Below, one piece after another: positions 30,544-41,163 of a DNA stretch of 64,000 bases. How positions within the stretch are numbered: the first letter of the stretch is position 1; the number at the start of each line of letters is the position of its first letter. Origin of the DNA: Bacillus sp. es.036 (lineage in GTDB: Bacteria > Bacillota > Bacilli > Bacillales > Guptibacillaceae); contig NZ_PDIZ01000001.1 of assembly GCF_002563635.1 (NCBI RefSeq), positions 2,852,001 to 2,916,000 of the forward strand, given 5' to 3'. The position numbers were made by a program, and so were the translations under genes. The notes below the pieces were generated by a model that had not been told where the DNA came from, ran no database searches, and was given only the letters and a program-made list of their open reading frames with translations.

Positions 30544-30798
30544 TTAATCTTTTTGCACAAAATCCATGAGTGATGACATAGCATCCTCTTCGTCATTACC
30601 ATCAACAGTTAAAATAACAGAAGCCCCTGTTCCAACCGCAAGGCTCATGATACCCATAATGCTTTTGGCGTTCACTTTCTTTCCATCTTTTTCGAGGAAA
30701 ATATCCGCGTTAAATCGGTTGGCTTCCTGCACGAAAAGGGCCGCAGGTCGAGCTTGTAATCCTGTCTCTAATGTCACAACAACTTCTTTTTGAACCAC
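30544..30798 (-). CDS. crh: HPr-like regulatory protein Crh
   Basis: 84 residues of HPr fold. TGLQARPAA (about 12-20) has glutamine where HPr has the phosphorylatable histidine-15, the defining change in Crh. NAKSIMGIMSLAV (about 43-55) retains serine-46, the HprK target. Crh-Ser-P is a CcpA co-repressor. Last in the yvcI-rapZ-yvcK-whiA-crh order but 256 nt from whiA, probably with its own promoter. hprK is also in this window. Confidence 0.95.
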   Translation of the reverse strand: MVQKEVVVTLETGLQARPAALFVQEANRFNADIFLEKDGKKVNAKSIMGIMSLAVGTGASVILTVDGNDEEDAMSSLMDFVQKD

Positions 30799-30944
30799 TT
30801 GTTCATTCCTCCCCTTATTTATAACTGCTGATAAGAAAAACGGATCGAGGACTCTTATTTAGCGAGTGTTAAAAACGGGTATCAGCAGAGTCGTTTTTTA
30901 TCCCCAATTTAAGTAAGCGCTATCTCAGACTGTGAAAAATTTAG

Positions 30945-30976
30945 AAAAACCCCATTCCCTGCGCTATGAGGGAATG
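30945..30976 (-). terminator. probable whiA terminator
   Basis: CATTCCCT / AGGGAATG stem with an 8-nt loop; the minus strand then reads GGGGTTTTTC. The T-run follows at a distance, so strength is uncertain. Confidence 0.5.
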
Positions 30977-31054
30977 AATGTTTTTCTTTAACTCTGCTTT
31001 CCATCTAGTCGGAAAGCTACTGTCCACCAGGAGTCAAGCCTTTGGTGAGGACGA

Positions 31055-31996
31055 CTATGAAATTGGCTTACCATTACGAAGCTTATCAGCAATTTGATCA
31101 ATTTTTCTCAACCTGTGATTGATTCCGGATTTGCTAATCGCTCCACCCGTGACCATCTCGCCAAGTTCTTTTAACGTTACATCCTGGTGTTTCACTCGAA
31201 GTTCCGCAATCTCCCTTAGTTTATCAGGAAGAATTTCAAGCCCAACTTCTTTTTGGATAAAGCGGATGTTCTCAACCTGCCGAAAAGCTGCACCGACTGT
31301 CTTATTCAAATTGGCTGTTTCACAATTTACAATCCGATTAACAGAATTTCGCATATCTTTCATGATGCGAACATCTTCAAAGTAAAGCAGCGCCTGATGG
31401 GCCCCGACAACACTTAAAAACTCTGTAATCTTTTCACCTTCTTTGATATAGACGATGTAACCTTTCTTTCGCTCAAGCATCTTCGCATTTAAACCAAATT
31501 CATTCATTAAGTTACAAAGTGACTCTGTATGCTCTTCATACATGGAGAAAATCTCGAGATGATAAGAGGTTTCAGGGTGATTAATTGAACCCCCAGCAAG
31601 AAATGCTCCTCTTAGATAAGAGCGTTTGCAACAGGCCTTCTTTGTAAAATCAATCGAAATCGTTCTAGTAAACGTAAATGCATTATCCATAATACCGAGA
31701 TCCTCAAGAAGCTCTCTCGCTTTCGCTGAGACACGAACAATGTAAACATTGTTTTTCTTCAATCTCATCTTCTTACGGACAAGCAGTTCAACATCATAAT
31801 TGTAAATCCGCTTAATAAGTGTATAAATCCTTCTTGCAATGGCAGCATGTTCTGTCGGAATGTTTAAAATCAATTGTCTGTTTCCAAACGAAATGGATCC
31901 ATTCATTCGTATAAGAGCTGCTAGTTCTGATCTTGCACAACAAGGTTTGCTTTCTAACTGCGTTAATTCTTTCTTTGTATCAGCAGCAAATGACAT
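31055..31996 (-). CDS. whiA: WhiA, cell-division/sporulation-associated DNA-binding protein
   Basis: 313 residues from ATG 31996 ([20 protein letters not shown]), after GGGGGGATGG. An N-terminal LAGLIDADG-like domain carries [12 protein letters not shown] (about 28-39) and [20 protein letters not shown] (about 129-148); a C-terminal HTH has [25 protein letters not shown] (about 270-294), split here in two pieces of 20 or fewer in the family motif. It localises to the nucleoid and influences division and Z-ring assembly in bacilli. 40 nt downstream of yvcK. Confidence 0.95.
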   Translation of the reverse strand: MSFAADTKKELTQLESKPCCARSELAALIRMNGSISFGNRQLILNIPTEHAAIARRIYTLIKRIYNYDVELLVRKKMRLKKNNVYIVRVSAKARELLEDLGIMDNAFTFTRTISIDFTKKACCKRSYLRGAFLAGGSINHPETSYHLEIFSMYEEHTESLCNLMNEFGLNAKMLERKKGYIVYIKEGEKITEFLSVVGAHQALLYFEDVRIMKDMRNSVNRIVNCETANLNKTVGAAFRQVENIRFIQKEVGLEILPDKLREIAELRVKHQDVTLKELGEMVTGGAISKSGINHRLRKIDQIADKLRNGKPIS

Positions 31997-32036
31997 TGCC
32001 ATCCCCCCTTTTTCATGCAGGGGCCCCACTGACCCA

Positions 32037-33005
32037 TCATGCTCTTCTATCGTCTAATAAAGATAGAAGAATCGATGATATTTTTTTCGCATCATGGCGT
32101 ACATATTTCTCATCGTATTGGATAATTTTATCACTGATTACATGAAAACCAAAGCTCTTCAGACGATTTTCGTCATATTGCACAACCTCTGCTCGTTCTT
32201 GTGCATAACGTTTTTCGTAAAAAGAGGGAATCATTTCTTCATTTACAATAATCGTATCCATAAGTTTATAGCCAATGTGATCAATGAGTGCCTGCACGTG
32301 GTCACTCGCCGTATAATTTTCTGTTTCACCTAACTGAGTCATAACATTACAAACATATACTTTTCTTGCTTTTGCCTGCTGAATTTCTTTCGCGATACCT
32401 GGCACAAGTAAATTCGGTAAAATGCTTGTATACAAACTACCTGGTCCAAGTACAATTAAATCTGCTTCACGAATGGCTCGAATCGATTCGGGTAGCGCTT
32501 TGATGCCTGGTGGTGAAAGAAATACTCGCTTAATTGCTTTGTTTACCTTTGGAATTTGGGATTCACCTTGTACAAACGTTCCATCACGCATTTCCGCATG
32601 TAAAACAATGCTTTGATTCGATGCAGGGAGAACTTCACCTCGCACGTTCAAGACGCGACACATTTCTCTTACGCCTTTTACAAAGTCTCCGGTAATATCG
32701 GTCATGGCAGCGAGCATTAAGTTGCCAAGAGAATGACCAGATAAGCCATTTCCGTTTTTAAAGCGATGCTGCATCAATCCCTCTAATAAAGGTTCAACTT
32801 CAGATAAAGCTGTAATGACATTTCGCACATCGCCTGGAGGAGGAATATCAAACTCGTCACGCAATCGACCTGAACTTCCTCCATCGTCGGCTACTGTTAC
32901 AATGGCAGTGATGTCGACAGGAAACTTTTTAAGTCCACGTAGAAGTACCGATAGGCCTGTTCCTCCGCCAATGACGACGGCCTTTGGCAGATTAGTCTCA
33001 TCCAT
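32037..33005 (-). CDS. yvcK: YvcK/MgfK, UDP-sugar-binding gluconeogenic growth factor
   Basis: 322 residues from ATG 33005 ([19 protein letters not shown]), one base after the rapZ stop. CofD-like fold: [18 protein letters not shown] (about 11-28), [18 protein letters not shown] (about 35-52), [12 protein letters not shown] (about 92-103) and [19 protein letters not shown] (about 199-217). It binds UDP-GlcNAc and is needed for growth on gluconeogenic carbon and for cell shape. The rapZ-yvcK-whiA order is conserved. Confidence 0.95.
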   Translation of the reverse strand: MDETNLPKAVVIGGGTGLSVLLRGLKKFPVDITAIVTVADDGGSSGRLRDEFDIPPPGDVRNVITALSEVEPLLEGLMQHRFKNGNGLSGHSLGNLMLAAMTDITGDFVKGVREMCRVLNVRGEVLPASNQSIVLHAEMRDGTFVQGESQIPKVNKAIKRVFLSPPGIKALPESIRAIREADLIVLGPGSLYTSILPNLLVPGIAKEIQQAKARKVYVCNVMTQLGETENYTASDHVQALIDHIGYKLMDTIIVNEEMIPSFYEKRYAQERAEVVQYDENRLKSFGFHVISDKIIQYDEKYVRHDAKKISSILLSLLDDRRA

Positions 33006-33006
33006 A

Positions 33007-33897
33007 TTATTTGTGACCCTTCCCTTTTTCAATATCCCGATGCGTAATATTTGTTCGATATTCTGATTCAAAGTGATGGCCGATGTGTTCTGCAAAAGCG
33101 ACAGAACGATGCTTACCGCCCGTACAGCCAATGCCGATGACTAGCTGACTCTTCCCTTCTCTCTTATATTGAGGGAGCATATAGGCAAGCATATCGATTA
33201 ACTTCTCAAGAAAGATTTGTGTTTCCTTCCACTTAAATACATAGTTCGCGACTTCTTCTTCCACACCTGTTTTTGGACGCAAATGCTCCACATAATGAGG
33301 GTTTGGAAGAAAGCGAATATCAAATACAAGGTCAGCATCAATCGGAATGCCGTATTTAAAGCCAAATGACATCACGTTTACGCCAAAGTTTTCTTTTTCA
33401 TTGTTCGAAAAGCGATCCATGATTTTCTCTCGAAGTTGCACCGGTTTAATATCGCTTGTATCAATAATTTGTTGGGAGCGGCCTTTCAGCTCTTCCAACA
33501 TTTCACGTTCTTTTTGGATACCTTCAAGCGGCAAACCTTCTGGTGCAAGCGGATGAGAGCGCCTTGTTTCTTTATAGCGTCTGACAAGCGTGGAGTCTTT
33601 TGAATCAAGGAAGAGCACTTCTGCATCTAAGCCATCATGTGAATCCAAATGATCAACGGCTTCCACTAGATGATCAAAGAAATCTCCGCCGCGTAAGTCC
33701 ATCACGAGCGCAACTTTATTTAACTTTCCTTCTGATCCGTCAACCATTTCAACGAACTTCGGTAAGAGGGCTGGCGGCAGGTTATCAATACAGAAGTAGC
33801 CAATATCTTCAAAACACTGCATCGCAACCGTTTTACCCGCACCACTCATTCCTGTAATAATGACCATATGAATGCGTTTATCGATTAAATCGGTCAT
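33007..33897 (-). CDS. rapZ: RNase adaptor/nucleotide-binding protein RapZ (YvcJ)
   Basis: 296 residues from ATG 33897 ([19 protein letters not shown]). Walker [17 protein letters not shown] (about 15-30), a Walker-like MDLRG, and the C-terminal [19 protein letters not shown] (about 255-273). B. subtilis YvcJ binds ATP/GTP and affects competence; enterobacterial RapZ senses GlcN6P and binds RNA. Here it is coupled to yvcK by a 1-nt gap. Confidence 0.94.
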   Translation of the reverse strand: MTDLIDKRIHMVIITGMSGAGKTVAMQCFEDIGYFCIDNLPPALLPKFVEMVDGSEGKLNKVALVMDLRGGDFFDHLVEAVDHLDSHDGLDAEVLFLDSKDSTLVRRYKETRRSHPLAPEGLPLEGIQKEREMLEELKGRSQQIIDTSDIKPVQLREKIMDRFSNNEKENFGVNVMSFGFKYGIPIDADLVFDIRFLPNPHYVEHLRPKTGVEEEVANYVFKWKETQIFLEKLIDMLAYMLPQYKREGKSQLVIGIGCTGGKHRSVAFAEHIGHHFESEYRTNITHRDIEKGKGHK

Positions 33898-33942
33898 TTT
33901 CCCCACTCCGTTTCTCAATTTCTCTTATTGGTACACTTCTCA

Positions 33943-34407
33943 TTAAGACGGGTCTAGTCGATAAGAAAGTAGTTTGAAATCGGGGGTATAGGTGAACGTT
34001 CCATAAATTATTCCATGGCCTTTCATCATATAGTCAAGAATATGATAATCTCCCGGAGCCATTGGAAGGTCACTCACATCATCTGTTTTAACCCAAGCTA
34101 CTTTTCCTTCTGCTGACTTTTCTACTGATTCCCCATCGTATTCCGTTGCAAGAAACGTAAACATCATCCATTCAGACTTAGTTACTTCATTTTCTTTAAT
34201 AATGAATGTGAAAATCCCCTTAAGTTTGGGGTTCTTTAAATAGACACCAGTCTCTTCTCGGAACTCGCGAATCACCGAATCACGGATGGATTCTTCCGAT
34301 TCCATCTTTCCACCTGGTGCAACCCACCAACCTCGGCGCGGCTTTTGTAGTAAGAGTACGCGATCATTTGCTTCGTCGTTTAAAATGCAGTTTGTTACTC
34401 GTTGCAC
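33943..34407 (-). CDS. yvcI: Nudix hydrolase, YvcI-like
   Basis: 154 residues from GTG 34407, 5 nt after GAGGTGA; an in-frame GTG at 34416 lies in that site. The Nudix box is GGKMESEES-7-REFREETGV, with GxxxxxE and REuxEExGu intact (about 32-54). It hydrolyses nucleoside diphosphate-linked compounds; 8-oxo-dGTP activity has been suggested for relatives. First gene of the rapZ-yvcK cluster. Confidence 0.9.
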   Translation of the reverse strand: MQRVTNCILNDEANDRVLLLQKPRRGWWVAPGGKMESEESIRDSVIREFREETGVYLKNPKLKGIFTFIIKENEVTKSEWMMFTFLATEYDGESVEKSAEGKVAWVKTDDVSDLPMAPGDYHILDYMMKGHGIIYGTFTYTPDFKLLSYRLDPS

Positions 34408-34558
34408 AATTGTCACCTCAATTCAATCATCCTGTTAGTATACGAAAGCCTGAAAGAAGCTCAGACTTCAAGATTTTCTACCCATAGTATACTATGATTG
34501 CTGACCATGAACAATGAGAGCGGTTTGGATCAGCCCTGAAGATTTGTCTCATTCAGGC

Positions 34559-34590
34559 AAAAAAAGAGCACGGCGCATAAATGCCCGTGC
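34559..34590 (-). terminator. orphan terminator upstream of yvcI
   Basis: GCACGG / CCGTGC with an inner GCAT/ATGC pairing, followed on the minus strand by TTTTTTT. It follows no protein gene (trxB already ends at 34751-34780), suggesting a short untranslated transcript upstream or a leader attenuator. Confidence 0.75.
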
Positions 34591-34750
34591 AAAAGAGTGA
34601 ATCTATTTAAAGGGGGTTAAATCTACTAATAGTTTACCCCATTTGTGTTTCACCGCTGTTACAGCCAAATTAAAAGGGAATGACGCGGTGACAGGCACCA
34701 CCCGATACCGCTCGAAGGCTGTCGAAATGTGGTTTTACTGCGAGCTATAA

Positions 34751-34780
34751 AGAAAAAGCAGAGGATCACCCTCTGCTTTT
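34751..34780 (-). terminator. trxB terminator
   Basis: Perfect 11-bp stem AAAAGCAGAGG / CCTCTGCTTTT with a 5-nt loop; minus strand continues TCTTTATAG. Confidence 0.88.
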
Positions 34781-34788
34781 ATACCGAA

Positions 34789-35763
<975 letters not shown>

Positions 35764-35843
35764 CTAAATTACATTAATTATTAAAGGATAATGTTTCTTA
35801 TTTAAAATATATCTGATTGTTGTTAAAAAGTCTACCAGCCTGC

Positions 35844-37442
35844 TCAGAGGTCATTCGTCTCCAGTAAGCGCGTTAACTTTTTACGGTAAGCATATATGGT
35901 CGATCCAGATACACCGAACGCGTTTGCGACTTCAATTTGAGTGATGTTTGTTTGTTTTACTTTATGCCACATGTAAAACATCGTAGCAGCAGTTGCCTTT
36001 ACATTCTGAAAAGCTTCGCTACTATTTGAAAGTTTAACATAACAAGGCAACCAGATCATCGCAATTAGCTCATGCAGTTCTGAGTCACTAATATCAGCCT
36101 GCTCTAGCTCAGCAATAACACGCATTCCTGATCGTACATATTCAGGGAAATCTGTCTGTGTACGTACAGTATACGTCCCTTCATCATCTACGATTTGGAC
36201 CGATTCATCAGCAAGTGTGACCGCAATATACGCTGAAAGCTCTTTAACAAGAAGAGGTTCATCTTTTCGTTTACAATAGGTTTGTAAAATCGAAGCACCT
36301 TCTGGATCGCGTCTTGTATAGAGAAGCATCAGATGCGTCATTCTAGCATGATAATCGTGTTTCCCTTCAGACTCTTCCACTTCTTGGGGCATCTGTGACC
36401 GGTAGCTAACCTGGTTTTTATGAAGCGTACCCGCTTCGAGTTCTGCCAGATAATGCTCTGCCATTTCATTCTTTGCATCTACCGTTTGAACCTTTTTCCA
36501 GTAACGCTTTGCAAGATCAGGACGATTCAGTTGATATGCAGAAACGGCTAACCAGTGATAGAACGGCACGTCCCACACGTGTCGGGTACTCTCAACCTTA
36601 CGTAGCCAGTGAAAGGCAAGCTCATGTTCACCCAAAAAACCAAACGTACTTCCTAATTTATACGAATGATCTGGATGAATCGGGTAGACATTCTTAAGCC
36701 TCTCAAGCATCACATCACGTTTAACATGTTGACCGAGGAAATCATAGAAAAGCGTTAAGTTACAAACCGCATTTAGATTGCCTTCATTTTTCGTTAAGAC
36801 GTCATCGAGTACTTCGACGGCTTCCTCATACTGCTCACTATAAAAATAAGCGAGGGCAAGGTTATTGTACGCAGGCCAAAACTCAGAATAAACTTCTGTC
36901 ATCCGCTCAAGTAACTCAATCGCTTCAAGAAAATGCCCAGCTTCAATCGCTTTACGAGCGGCTTCATGCTCTTGAATCAACTGTTCTTCTTCGCCAATCT
37001 CCTGAGGTAAGTGCTCGGATTGCTCGAACAAGATGAGGTCGACAAGCTCCTCGGCATCTTCCATAAATTCACCTTCTGGCTCATGCTTAAGGTAAATTCT
37101 TGCATGCTCTTCCGTTTGTTTAAACAGACCCATATGTGCAAAGTTGTTCGCAAGGAAAAAGTAGCAATCATAGTATTCAGGATCAAGATCGTCAAGAACA
37201 AATTTCAGCCATTCATTTGATGCTTCATATTCGCCTAATTCCGACAGGACCGCTGCAAGTTGACATATATAATCGACTTCTTCGGGGACAAGTTTAACCG
37301 CACGTTCAAGATGCTGTCTTGCTTTATCCAAATTCCGTTGCTGATAGGCTCTCATAGCCTTTTTATAAAAATAATCTCCGTCCTGAACGAACGGAATCAG
37401 TCGGCCTTTCATTTCCGAAGAAGCATGAAGTTCTTTCCTCAT
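35844..37442 (-). CDS. yvcD: TPR-repeat protein YvcD with C-terminal HTH
   Basis: 532 residues from ATG 37442 (MRKELHASSEMKGRLIPFV), after GGGGGG. Several TPR units: AMRAYQQRNLDKARQHLERAV, YYDCYFFLANNFAHMGLF, PAYNNLALAYFYSEQYEEAV, HELAFHWLRKV and AKRYWKKVQTV, from about residue 30 to 320. The last 40 residues hold a helix-turn-helix (TNITQIEVANAFGVSGSTIY). Function unknown; TPRs imply protein binding, and the HTH suggests DNA contact. Soluble. Confidence 0.85.
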   Translation of the reverse strand: MRKELHASSEMKGRLIPFVQDGDYFYKKAMRAYQQRNLDKARQHLERAVKLVPEEVDYICQLAAVLSELGEYEASNEWLKFVLDDLDPEYYDCYFFLANNFAHMGLFKQTEEHARIYLKHEPEGEFMEDAEELVDLILFEQSEHLPQEIGEEEQLIQEHEAARKAIEAGHFLEAIELLERMTEVYSEFWPAYNNLALAYFYSEQYEEAVEVLDDVLTKNEGNLNAVCNLTLFYDFLGQHVKRDVMLERLKNVYPIHPDHSYKLGSTFGFLGEHELAFHWLRKVESTRHVWDVPFYHWLAVSAYQLNRPDLAKRYWKKVQTVDAKNEMAEHYLAELEAGTLHKNQVSYRSQMPQEVEESEGKHDYHARMTHLMLLYTRRDPEGASILQTYCKRKDEPLLVKELSAYIAVTLADESVQIVDDEGTYTVRTQTDFPEYVRSGMRVIAELEQADISDSELHELIAMIWLPCYVKLSNSSEAFQNVKATAATMFYMWHKVKQTNITQIEVANAFGVSGSTIYAYRKKLTRLLETNDL

Positions 37443-37599
37443 GTTTCCCCCCAATAATCTTTCTTCAAGTAATTCTATTACCAGTCATATCCGTTCAAAA
37501 GTATAACATACATCTACTTCCAATCGTAAAAGAAAATAAGTAGAAAAAACTGGCTAAATGCTCACATGCGCTCTTCGAATCGTTTTGATCTGGTGCAAA

Positions 37600-37629
37600 A
37601 TAAAAACGAGCTCATCGGCTCGTTTTTAT
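37600..37629 (-). terminator. terminator of the 45-residue gene
   Basis: ATAAAAACGAGC / GCTCGTTTTTAT, 12-bp stem, 6-nt loop; T-rich arms act in either direction, with T-run ATTTTGC on minus. Confidence 0.8.
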
Positions 37630-37763
37630 TTCCACATATCTTTTTTGCGCTTTGAGATTTCTTGCGCAATAAATCCAATTCCCATTCCAAGCAGCACACC
37701 AGGCCCTGGTTGACCAAGAAAAAGTCCAATAGCAAGTCCCACAAACATGAACCCTACAAACAT
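37626..37763 (-). CDS. 45-residue glycine-rich membrane peptide, unknown
   Basis: From ATG 37763 (MFVGFMFVGLAIGLFLGQPG), 4 nt after GAGAGG; an in-frame ATG at 37778 has no ribosome site. A single hydrophobic stretch (about 1-34) with glycine zippers G-x3-G (GLAIGLFLG, GVLLGMGIGF) is followed by a basic tail (SKRKKDMWK). The stop codon sits in the terminator arm, as is common for small genes, and the terminator supports that it is real. Could be a membrane-associated regulator or stress peptide; nothing more can be said. Confidence 0.65.
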   Translation of the reverse strand: MFVGFMFVGLAIGLFLGQPGPGVLLGMGIGFIAQEISKRKKDMWK

Positions 37764-37831
37764 GTAACCTCTCTCCATTTCTCGTAATTGAATTTACTCT
37801 AGTCTACGAAATGGAAGAGAAAGAAGTTTCA

Positions 37832-38455
37832 TTATTTTGAAGCGTGTCGTTCCTCAAGTACCTGAAGAACATCATCGAGCGCACATTCCTGCTCTCTTAA
37901 CAGCACCATCAAATGAAAAATCAAGTCGGCTGATTCCCACGTAAGTTCTTGGTGGTCGCGGTTTTTCGCTGCAATGATGACTTCGGAAGCTTCTTCGCCA
38001 ACCTTCTTTAGAATCTTATCAACACCTTCATTAAAGAGATAAGTTGTATAAGCTCCCTCAGGACGCTCAGCTTCTCTTTTAGCAATGATTTGTTCAAGTG
38101 TATTGAGGATAGCAAAACGATCCGCATTTGGCTTTGCTTCAAGCAAAGAATCACTGAAACAAGAATAAGTCCCTTTATGACAGGCTGGTCCTTCGGGATT
38201 TACAAGTACAAGCACTGCGTCTTGATCACAGTCATAGCGAAGATCAAGAACTTGCTGTGTATTGCCTGAAGTCTCTCCCTTATGCCATAGTTCTTCACGC
38301 GAACGGCTGTAAAACCACGTTTCCTTTGTTTCGATTGTTTTCGTTAGAGACTCTTTGTTCATATAAGCTAGTGTTAACACTTCTTTACTCGTTGCATCCT
38401 GTACAATCGCTGGCACAAGGCCTTTTTCATCAAATTGAATCATTTCGGTATTCAT
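37832..38455 (-). CDS. hisI: bifunctional phosphoribosyl-AMP cyclohydrolase / phosphoribosyl-ATP pyrophosphatase (HisIE)
   Basis: 207 residues, fused form. The cyclohydrolase (1-105) contains [20 protein letters not shown] (about 57-76), [11 protein letters not shown] with metal residues, and [11 protein letters not shown] with zinc cysteines. The pyrophosphatase (about 110-200) contains [15 protein letters not shown] (about 151-165). Steps 2 and 3 of histidine synthesis. Last gene of the operon; start overlaps hisF stop by 4 nt (ATGA). Confidence 0.96.
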   Translation of the reverse strand: MNTEMIQFDEKGLVPAIVQDATSKEVLTLAYMNKESLTKTIETKETWFYSRSREELWHKGETSGNTQQVLDLRYDCDQDAVLVLVNPEGPACHKGTYSCFSDSLLEAKPNADRFAILNTLEQIIAKREAERPEGAYTTYLFNEGVDKILKKVGEEASEVIIAAKNRDHQELTWESADLIFHLMVLLREQECALDDVLQVLEERHASK

Positions 38456-39210
38456 CGAATCGCCACCCCGTTTTGTTTTAAGTAATCTTTCACATGTGAT
38501 AGTGAGGTTTCTTTATAGTGGAAGATCGATGCGGCAAGAGCAGCATCCGCTGAAGCTTCGTGGAAGACTTCGAGGAAGTCTTCAGAAGACCCTGCTCCTC
38601 CTGATGCAATGACAGGAATGGAGACAGCTTCGCCAATCGCTTTCGTTAGAGGAACATCAAACCCATCTTTACTTCCGTCCGCATTCATACTTGTTAATAA
38701 AATTTCGCCTGCACCCATTTCGTGAGCTTTGATCGCCCACTCAACAGCGTCCCATTCAGTCGCCGTGCGACCGCCGTGCGTATAAACGCGCCATGAATCT
38801 GTATCTTCTTCCCACTTCGCATCAATCGCAACGACCATACACTGTGTTCCAAAATAATCAGCGCCTTCACGAATCAATTCCGGTCGTAGAACAGCGGCGG
38901 TATTCATCGATACTTTATCCGCTCCGGCTCGAAGCACACGCTTCATATCTTCAAGCTTATTAATTCCGCCTCCGACGGTAAAAGGAATAGCAAGTTCCGC
39001 TGCCACCTGCCGTACCACGTCTACCATCGTTTCTCTTCCTTCGTGTGAAGCAGAGATATCTAAGAAAACAAGCTCGTCTGCTCCTTCTTCATCGTACACT
39101 CTCGCTAACTCAACGGGATCGCCGGCATCTCTAAGACCTACAAACTGGATGCCTTTCACAACGCGGCCGTCTTTTACATCAAGGCACGGGATAATTCGTT
39201 TCGTCAGCAT
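38452..39210 (-). CDS. hisF: imidazole glycerol phosphate synthase, cyclase subunit HisF
   Basis: 252 residues, TIM barrel. [16 protein letters not shown] (about 5-20) has the catalytic D (Asp-11) and [20 protein letters not shown] (about 82-101) the phosphate loop; D130 region in VVAIDAKWE. With HisH it converts PRFAR to IGP and AICAR. Start is 2 nt after hisA stop. Confidence 0.97.
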   Translation of the reverse strand: MLTKRIIPCLDVKDGRVVKGIQFVGLRDAGDPVELARVYDEEGADELVFLDISASHEGRETMVDVVRQVAAELAIPFTVGGGINKLEDMKRVLRAGADKVSMNTAAVLRPELIREGADYFGTQCMVVAIDAKWEEDTDSWRVYTHGGRTATEWDAVEWAIKAHEMGAGEILLTSMNADGSKDGFDVPLTKAIGEAVSIPVIASGGAGSSEDFLEVFHEASADAALAASIFHYKETSLSHVKDYLKQNGVAIR

Positions 39211-39212
39211 CC

Positions 39213-39932
39213 CTAGACCTCCAGCGCCTGTTTTAATGTAAATTGATTCGTGTAGAGAGCTTTTCCGATAATTGCACCGCTAATCGAGTCACTTCTTTGT
39301 TCAAGACTTTTCACATCATCAAGGTTGCTTATCCCACCTGAAGCAATCACTTCTTTACCCGTAGCCTCACCAAGTTCAGCAATCGCTTCAACGTTTGGAC
39401 CTGATAGCGTTCCGTCTTTTGAAATATCCGTAAAAATGAAAACCTCTGCTCCGTGTTCAGCAAGTTCTTTTCCGAGATCAACAGCTTTAATTTCGGAAGT
39501 TTTTAGCCAACCTTCAACTGCAACATACCCATCTCTTGCATCGATTCCGATCGCGATCTTTTCCTTATATTTCGAAAGCATTCTTTTCACAAAGTCCGGG
39601 TCAGATATGGCACTGCTACCGAGAATAATCCGATCAACCCCGTTTTCAAGGTAATAAGCAACGTCTTCTTCCGTTCGAATTCCTCCCCCAACTTGTACAC
39701 GCGCCGATAAGTTGTTGGCCACCTCAAGAACGTGGCGATCATTCACACGCTTTCCCACTCTTGCCCCGTCAAGATCAACCATATGGATCCACTCGGCTCC
39801 GTCATCAGCAAATTGCTTTGCCATATCAAAAGGCGAATCGCCGTAAATGGTTTCTTTGTTGTAATCACCTTGCAAAAGGCGTACACATTTGCCGCCTCTC
39901 ATATCAATAGCAGGATAAATGGTAATTGGCAT
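39213..39932 (-). CDS. hisA: phosphoribosylformimino-AICAR isomerase HisA
   Basis: 239 residues from ATG 39932 ([19 protein letters not shown]). An in-frame ATG at 39944 (adding MTHK) is also possible, but its AAAGG is directly adjacent, too near for initiation; the spacing to 39932 is a little long. Conserved [19 protein letters not shown] (about 6-24), [19 protein letters not shown] and [14 protein letters not shown]. It isomerises ProFAR to PRFAR. It starts 1 nt after the hisH stop. Confidence 0.95.
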   Translation of the reverse strand: MPITIYPAIDMRGGKCVRLLQGDYNKETIYGDSPFDMAKQFADDGAEWIHMVDLDGARVGKRVNDRHVLEVANNLSARVQVGGGIRTEEDVAYYLENGVDRIILGSSAISDPDFVKRMLSKYKEKIAIGIDARDGYVAVEGWLKTSEIKAVDLGKELAEHGAEVFIFTDISKDGTLSGPNVEAIAELGEATGKEVIASGGISNLDDVKSLEQRSDSISGAIIGKALYTNQFTLKQALEV

Positions 39933-39933
39933 C

Positions 39934-40569
39934 TTATGCGTCATTCCTTTCTACGTATTGGGCATAGTTTTTTAAAATCGTAAGACCGGCATGACTGCTT
40001 TTCTCAGGGTGGAACTGGGTGCCAAACACGTTACCTTTTCCTACAACAGCCGGAACTTCCTCAGCATAATCAGCTGTTGAAATTAAAACATCATGATCAT
40101 CCGTATCAACATAATAGGAGTGAACAAAATACACGTGCTCATCTCCGACATCACTCATTAAAAAGGAATCTGGCTGATGAATCACTAGTTTGTTCCATCC
40201 CATATGAGGGACTTTGTAGGCATTACCAAACGCATCCTTACCAGGAAATTTCTTTACGGTTCCCGGTAAAAAAGAAAAGCCTTCCGCATACCCATTTTCA
40301 TCACTTTCTTCAAAAAGAAGCTGCATGCCAAGACAAATGCCAAGTAACGGTTTACCTGCTTCCACTTCTTTTTCAATAAAAGCTTTTAAGCCCGTTTCAG
40401 TTAAGATCGCCATCGCATCACGAAAAGAACCAACTCCAGGAAGGAGAAGTCCAGTCGCTTTGGCGAGCTCCTTCTCATCCTCTGAAACAAAATAGTCATA
40501 ACCGAGACGCTCTAGTGCCTTACTTACGCTGTATAAATTCCCCATGCCATAATCAATAATTCCGATCAT
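39934..40569 (-). CDS. hisH: imidazole glycerol phosphate synthase, glutamine amidotransferase subunit HisH
   Basis: 211 residues. [18 protein letters not shown] (about 3-20); nucleophile cysteine in [13 protein letters not shown] (about 79-91); His/Glu of the triad in GTQFHPEKS (about 185-193). It supplies ammonia to HisF. ATG immediately follows the hisB TAA. Confidence 0.96.
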   Translation of the reverse strand: MIGIIDYGMGNLYSVSKALERLGYDYFVSEDEKELAKATGLLLPGVGSFRDAMAILTETGLKAFIEKEVEAGKPLLGICLGMQLLFEESDENGYAEGFSFLPGTVKKFPGKDAFGNAYKVPHMGWNKLVIHQPDSFLMSDVGDEHVYFVHSYYVDTDDHDVLISTADYAEEVPAVVGKGNVFGTQFHPEKSSHAGLTILKNYAQYVERNDA

Positions 40570-41163
40570 TTACAGCATTCCTTTCGTTGAGGGCACACCT
40601 TTTACTCGAGGGTCGATCAGCGTTGCCTCATCTAGAGCACGTCCGAGCGCTTTAAAAATGGCTTCAATGATGTGGTGTGTATTGTGTCCGTAATGAACGA
40701 TCACATGTAAGTTCATTCTTGCTTCAATCGCAAGTTTCCATAAAAACTCATGAACCAACTCAGTATCAAATGTTCCAACGCGCGTCGATGGCAACTCTAC
40801 ACGATATTCAAGATGAGGACGATTGCTTAAATCCACGACAACCTGAGCAAGTGCGTCATCCATCGGAACAAACGCATTGCCATATCGCTTAATGCCTTCT
40901 TTTGACCCAAGCGCCTGTTTTAGTGCTTCACCAAGGCAAATTCCAATGTCTTCTGTTGTGTGGTGATCGTCAACTTCCGTGTCCCCATTTGCCGCGATCG
41001 CTAAATCAAACTTGCCATGCTTAGTGAACAAATCAAGCATGTGAGTAAGAAAAGGGACACCGGTTTGCAAATCAGTTTTTCCGCTTCCGTCCACCCCAAA
41101 GGATAGGTTAATCGATGTTTCAGAGGTTTCTCTTGAAATGGAACTTTTTCTTTCTTCGCTCAT
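40570..41163 (-). CDS. hisB: imidazoleglycerol-phosphate dehydratase HisB
   Basis: 197 residues, monofunctional (no HisN phosphatase domain). Mn-binding [17 protein letters not shown] (about 67-83) and [18 protein letters not shown] (about 166-183). ATG overlaps the hisD stop by 4 nt. Confidence 0.97.
   Translation of the reverse strand: MSEERKSSISRETSETSINLSFGVDGSGKTDLQTGVPFLTHMLDLFTKHGKFDLAIAANGDTEVDDHHTTEDIGICLGEALKQALGSKEGIKRYGNAFVPMDDALAQVVVDLSNRPHLEYRVELPSTRVGTFDTELVHEFLWKLAIEARMNLHVIVHYGHNTHHIIEAIFKALGRALDEATLIDPRVKGVPSTKGML

Larger units (their letters stand above)
34408..34788. other. 381-nt intergenic region between yvcI and trxB with an orphan terminator
   Basis: No convincing open frame. 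It holds the trxB terminator (34751-34780), a second terminator (34559-34590) that no listed gene accounts for, a GGGGT.AAA / TTTAACCCC hairpin (about 34614-34641) and the motif GGTGCCTGTCACC (minus strand, about 34688-34700), an inverted-repeat sequence similar to one at 9.75 kb. Confidence 0.5.

Noticed and set aside
30912-30925. cre site AGTAAGCGCTATCT upstream of crh
   Set aside because: Only 12 of 14, with both ends wrong, and no support that crh is under CcpA; too weak to list.
34408-34788. Missed protein gene in the yvcI-trxB gap
   Set aside because: No frame longer than a few dozen codons with a ribosome site.
37562-37744. 60-residue frame ending at 37562
   Set aside because: It crosses the 37600 terminator and is out of frame with the better-supported 45-residue gene.
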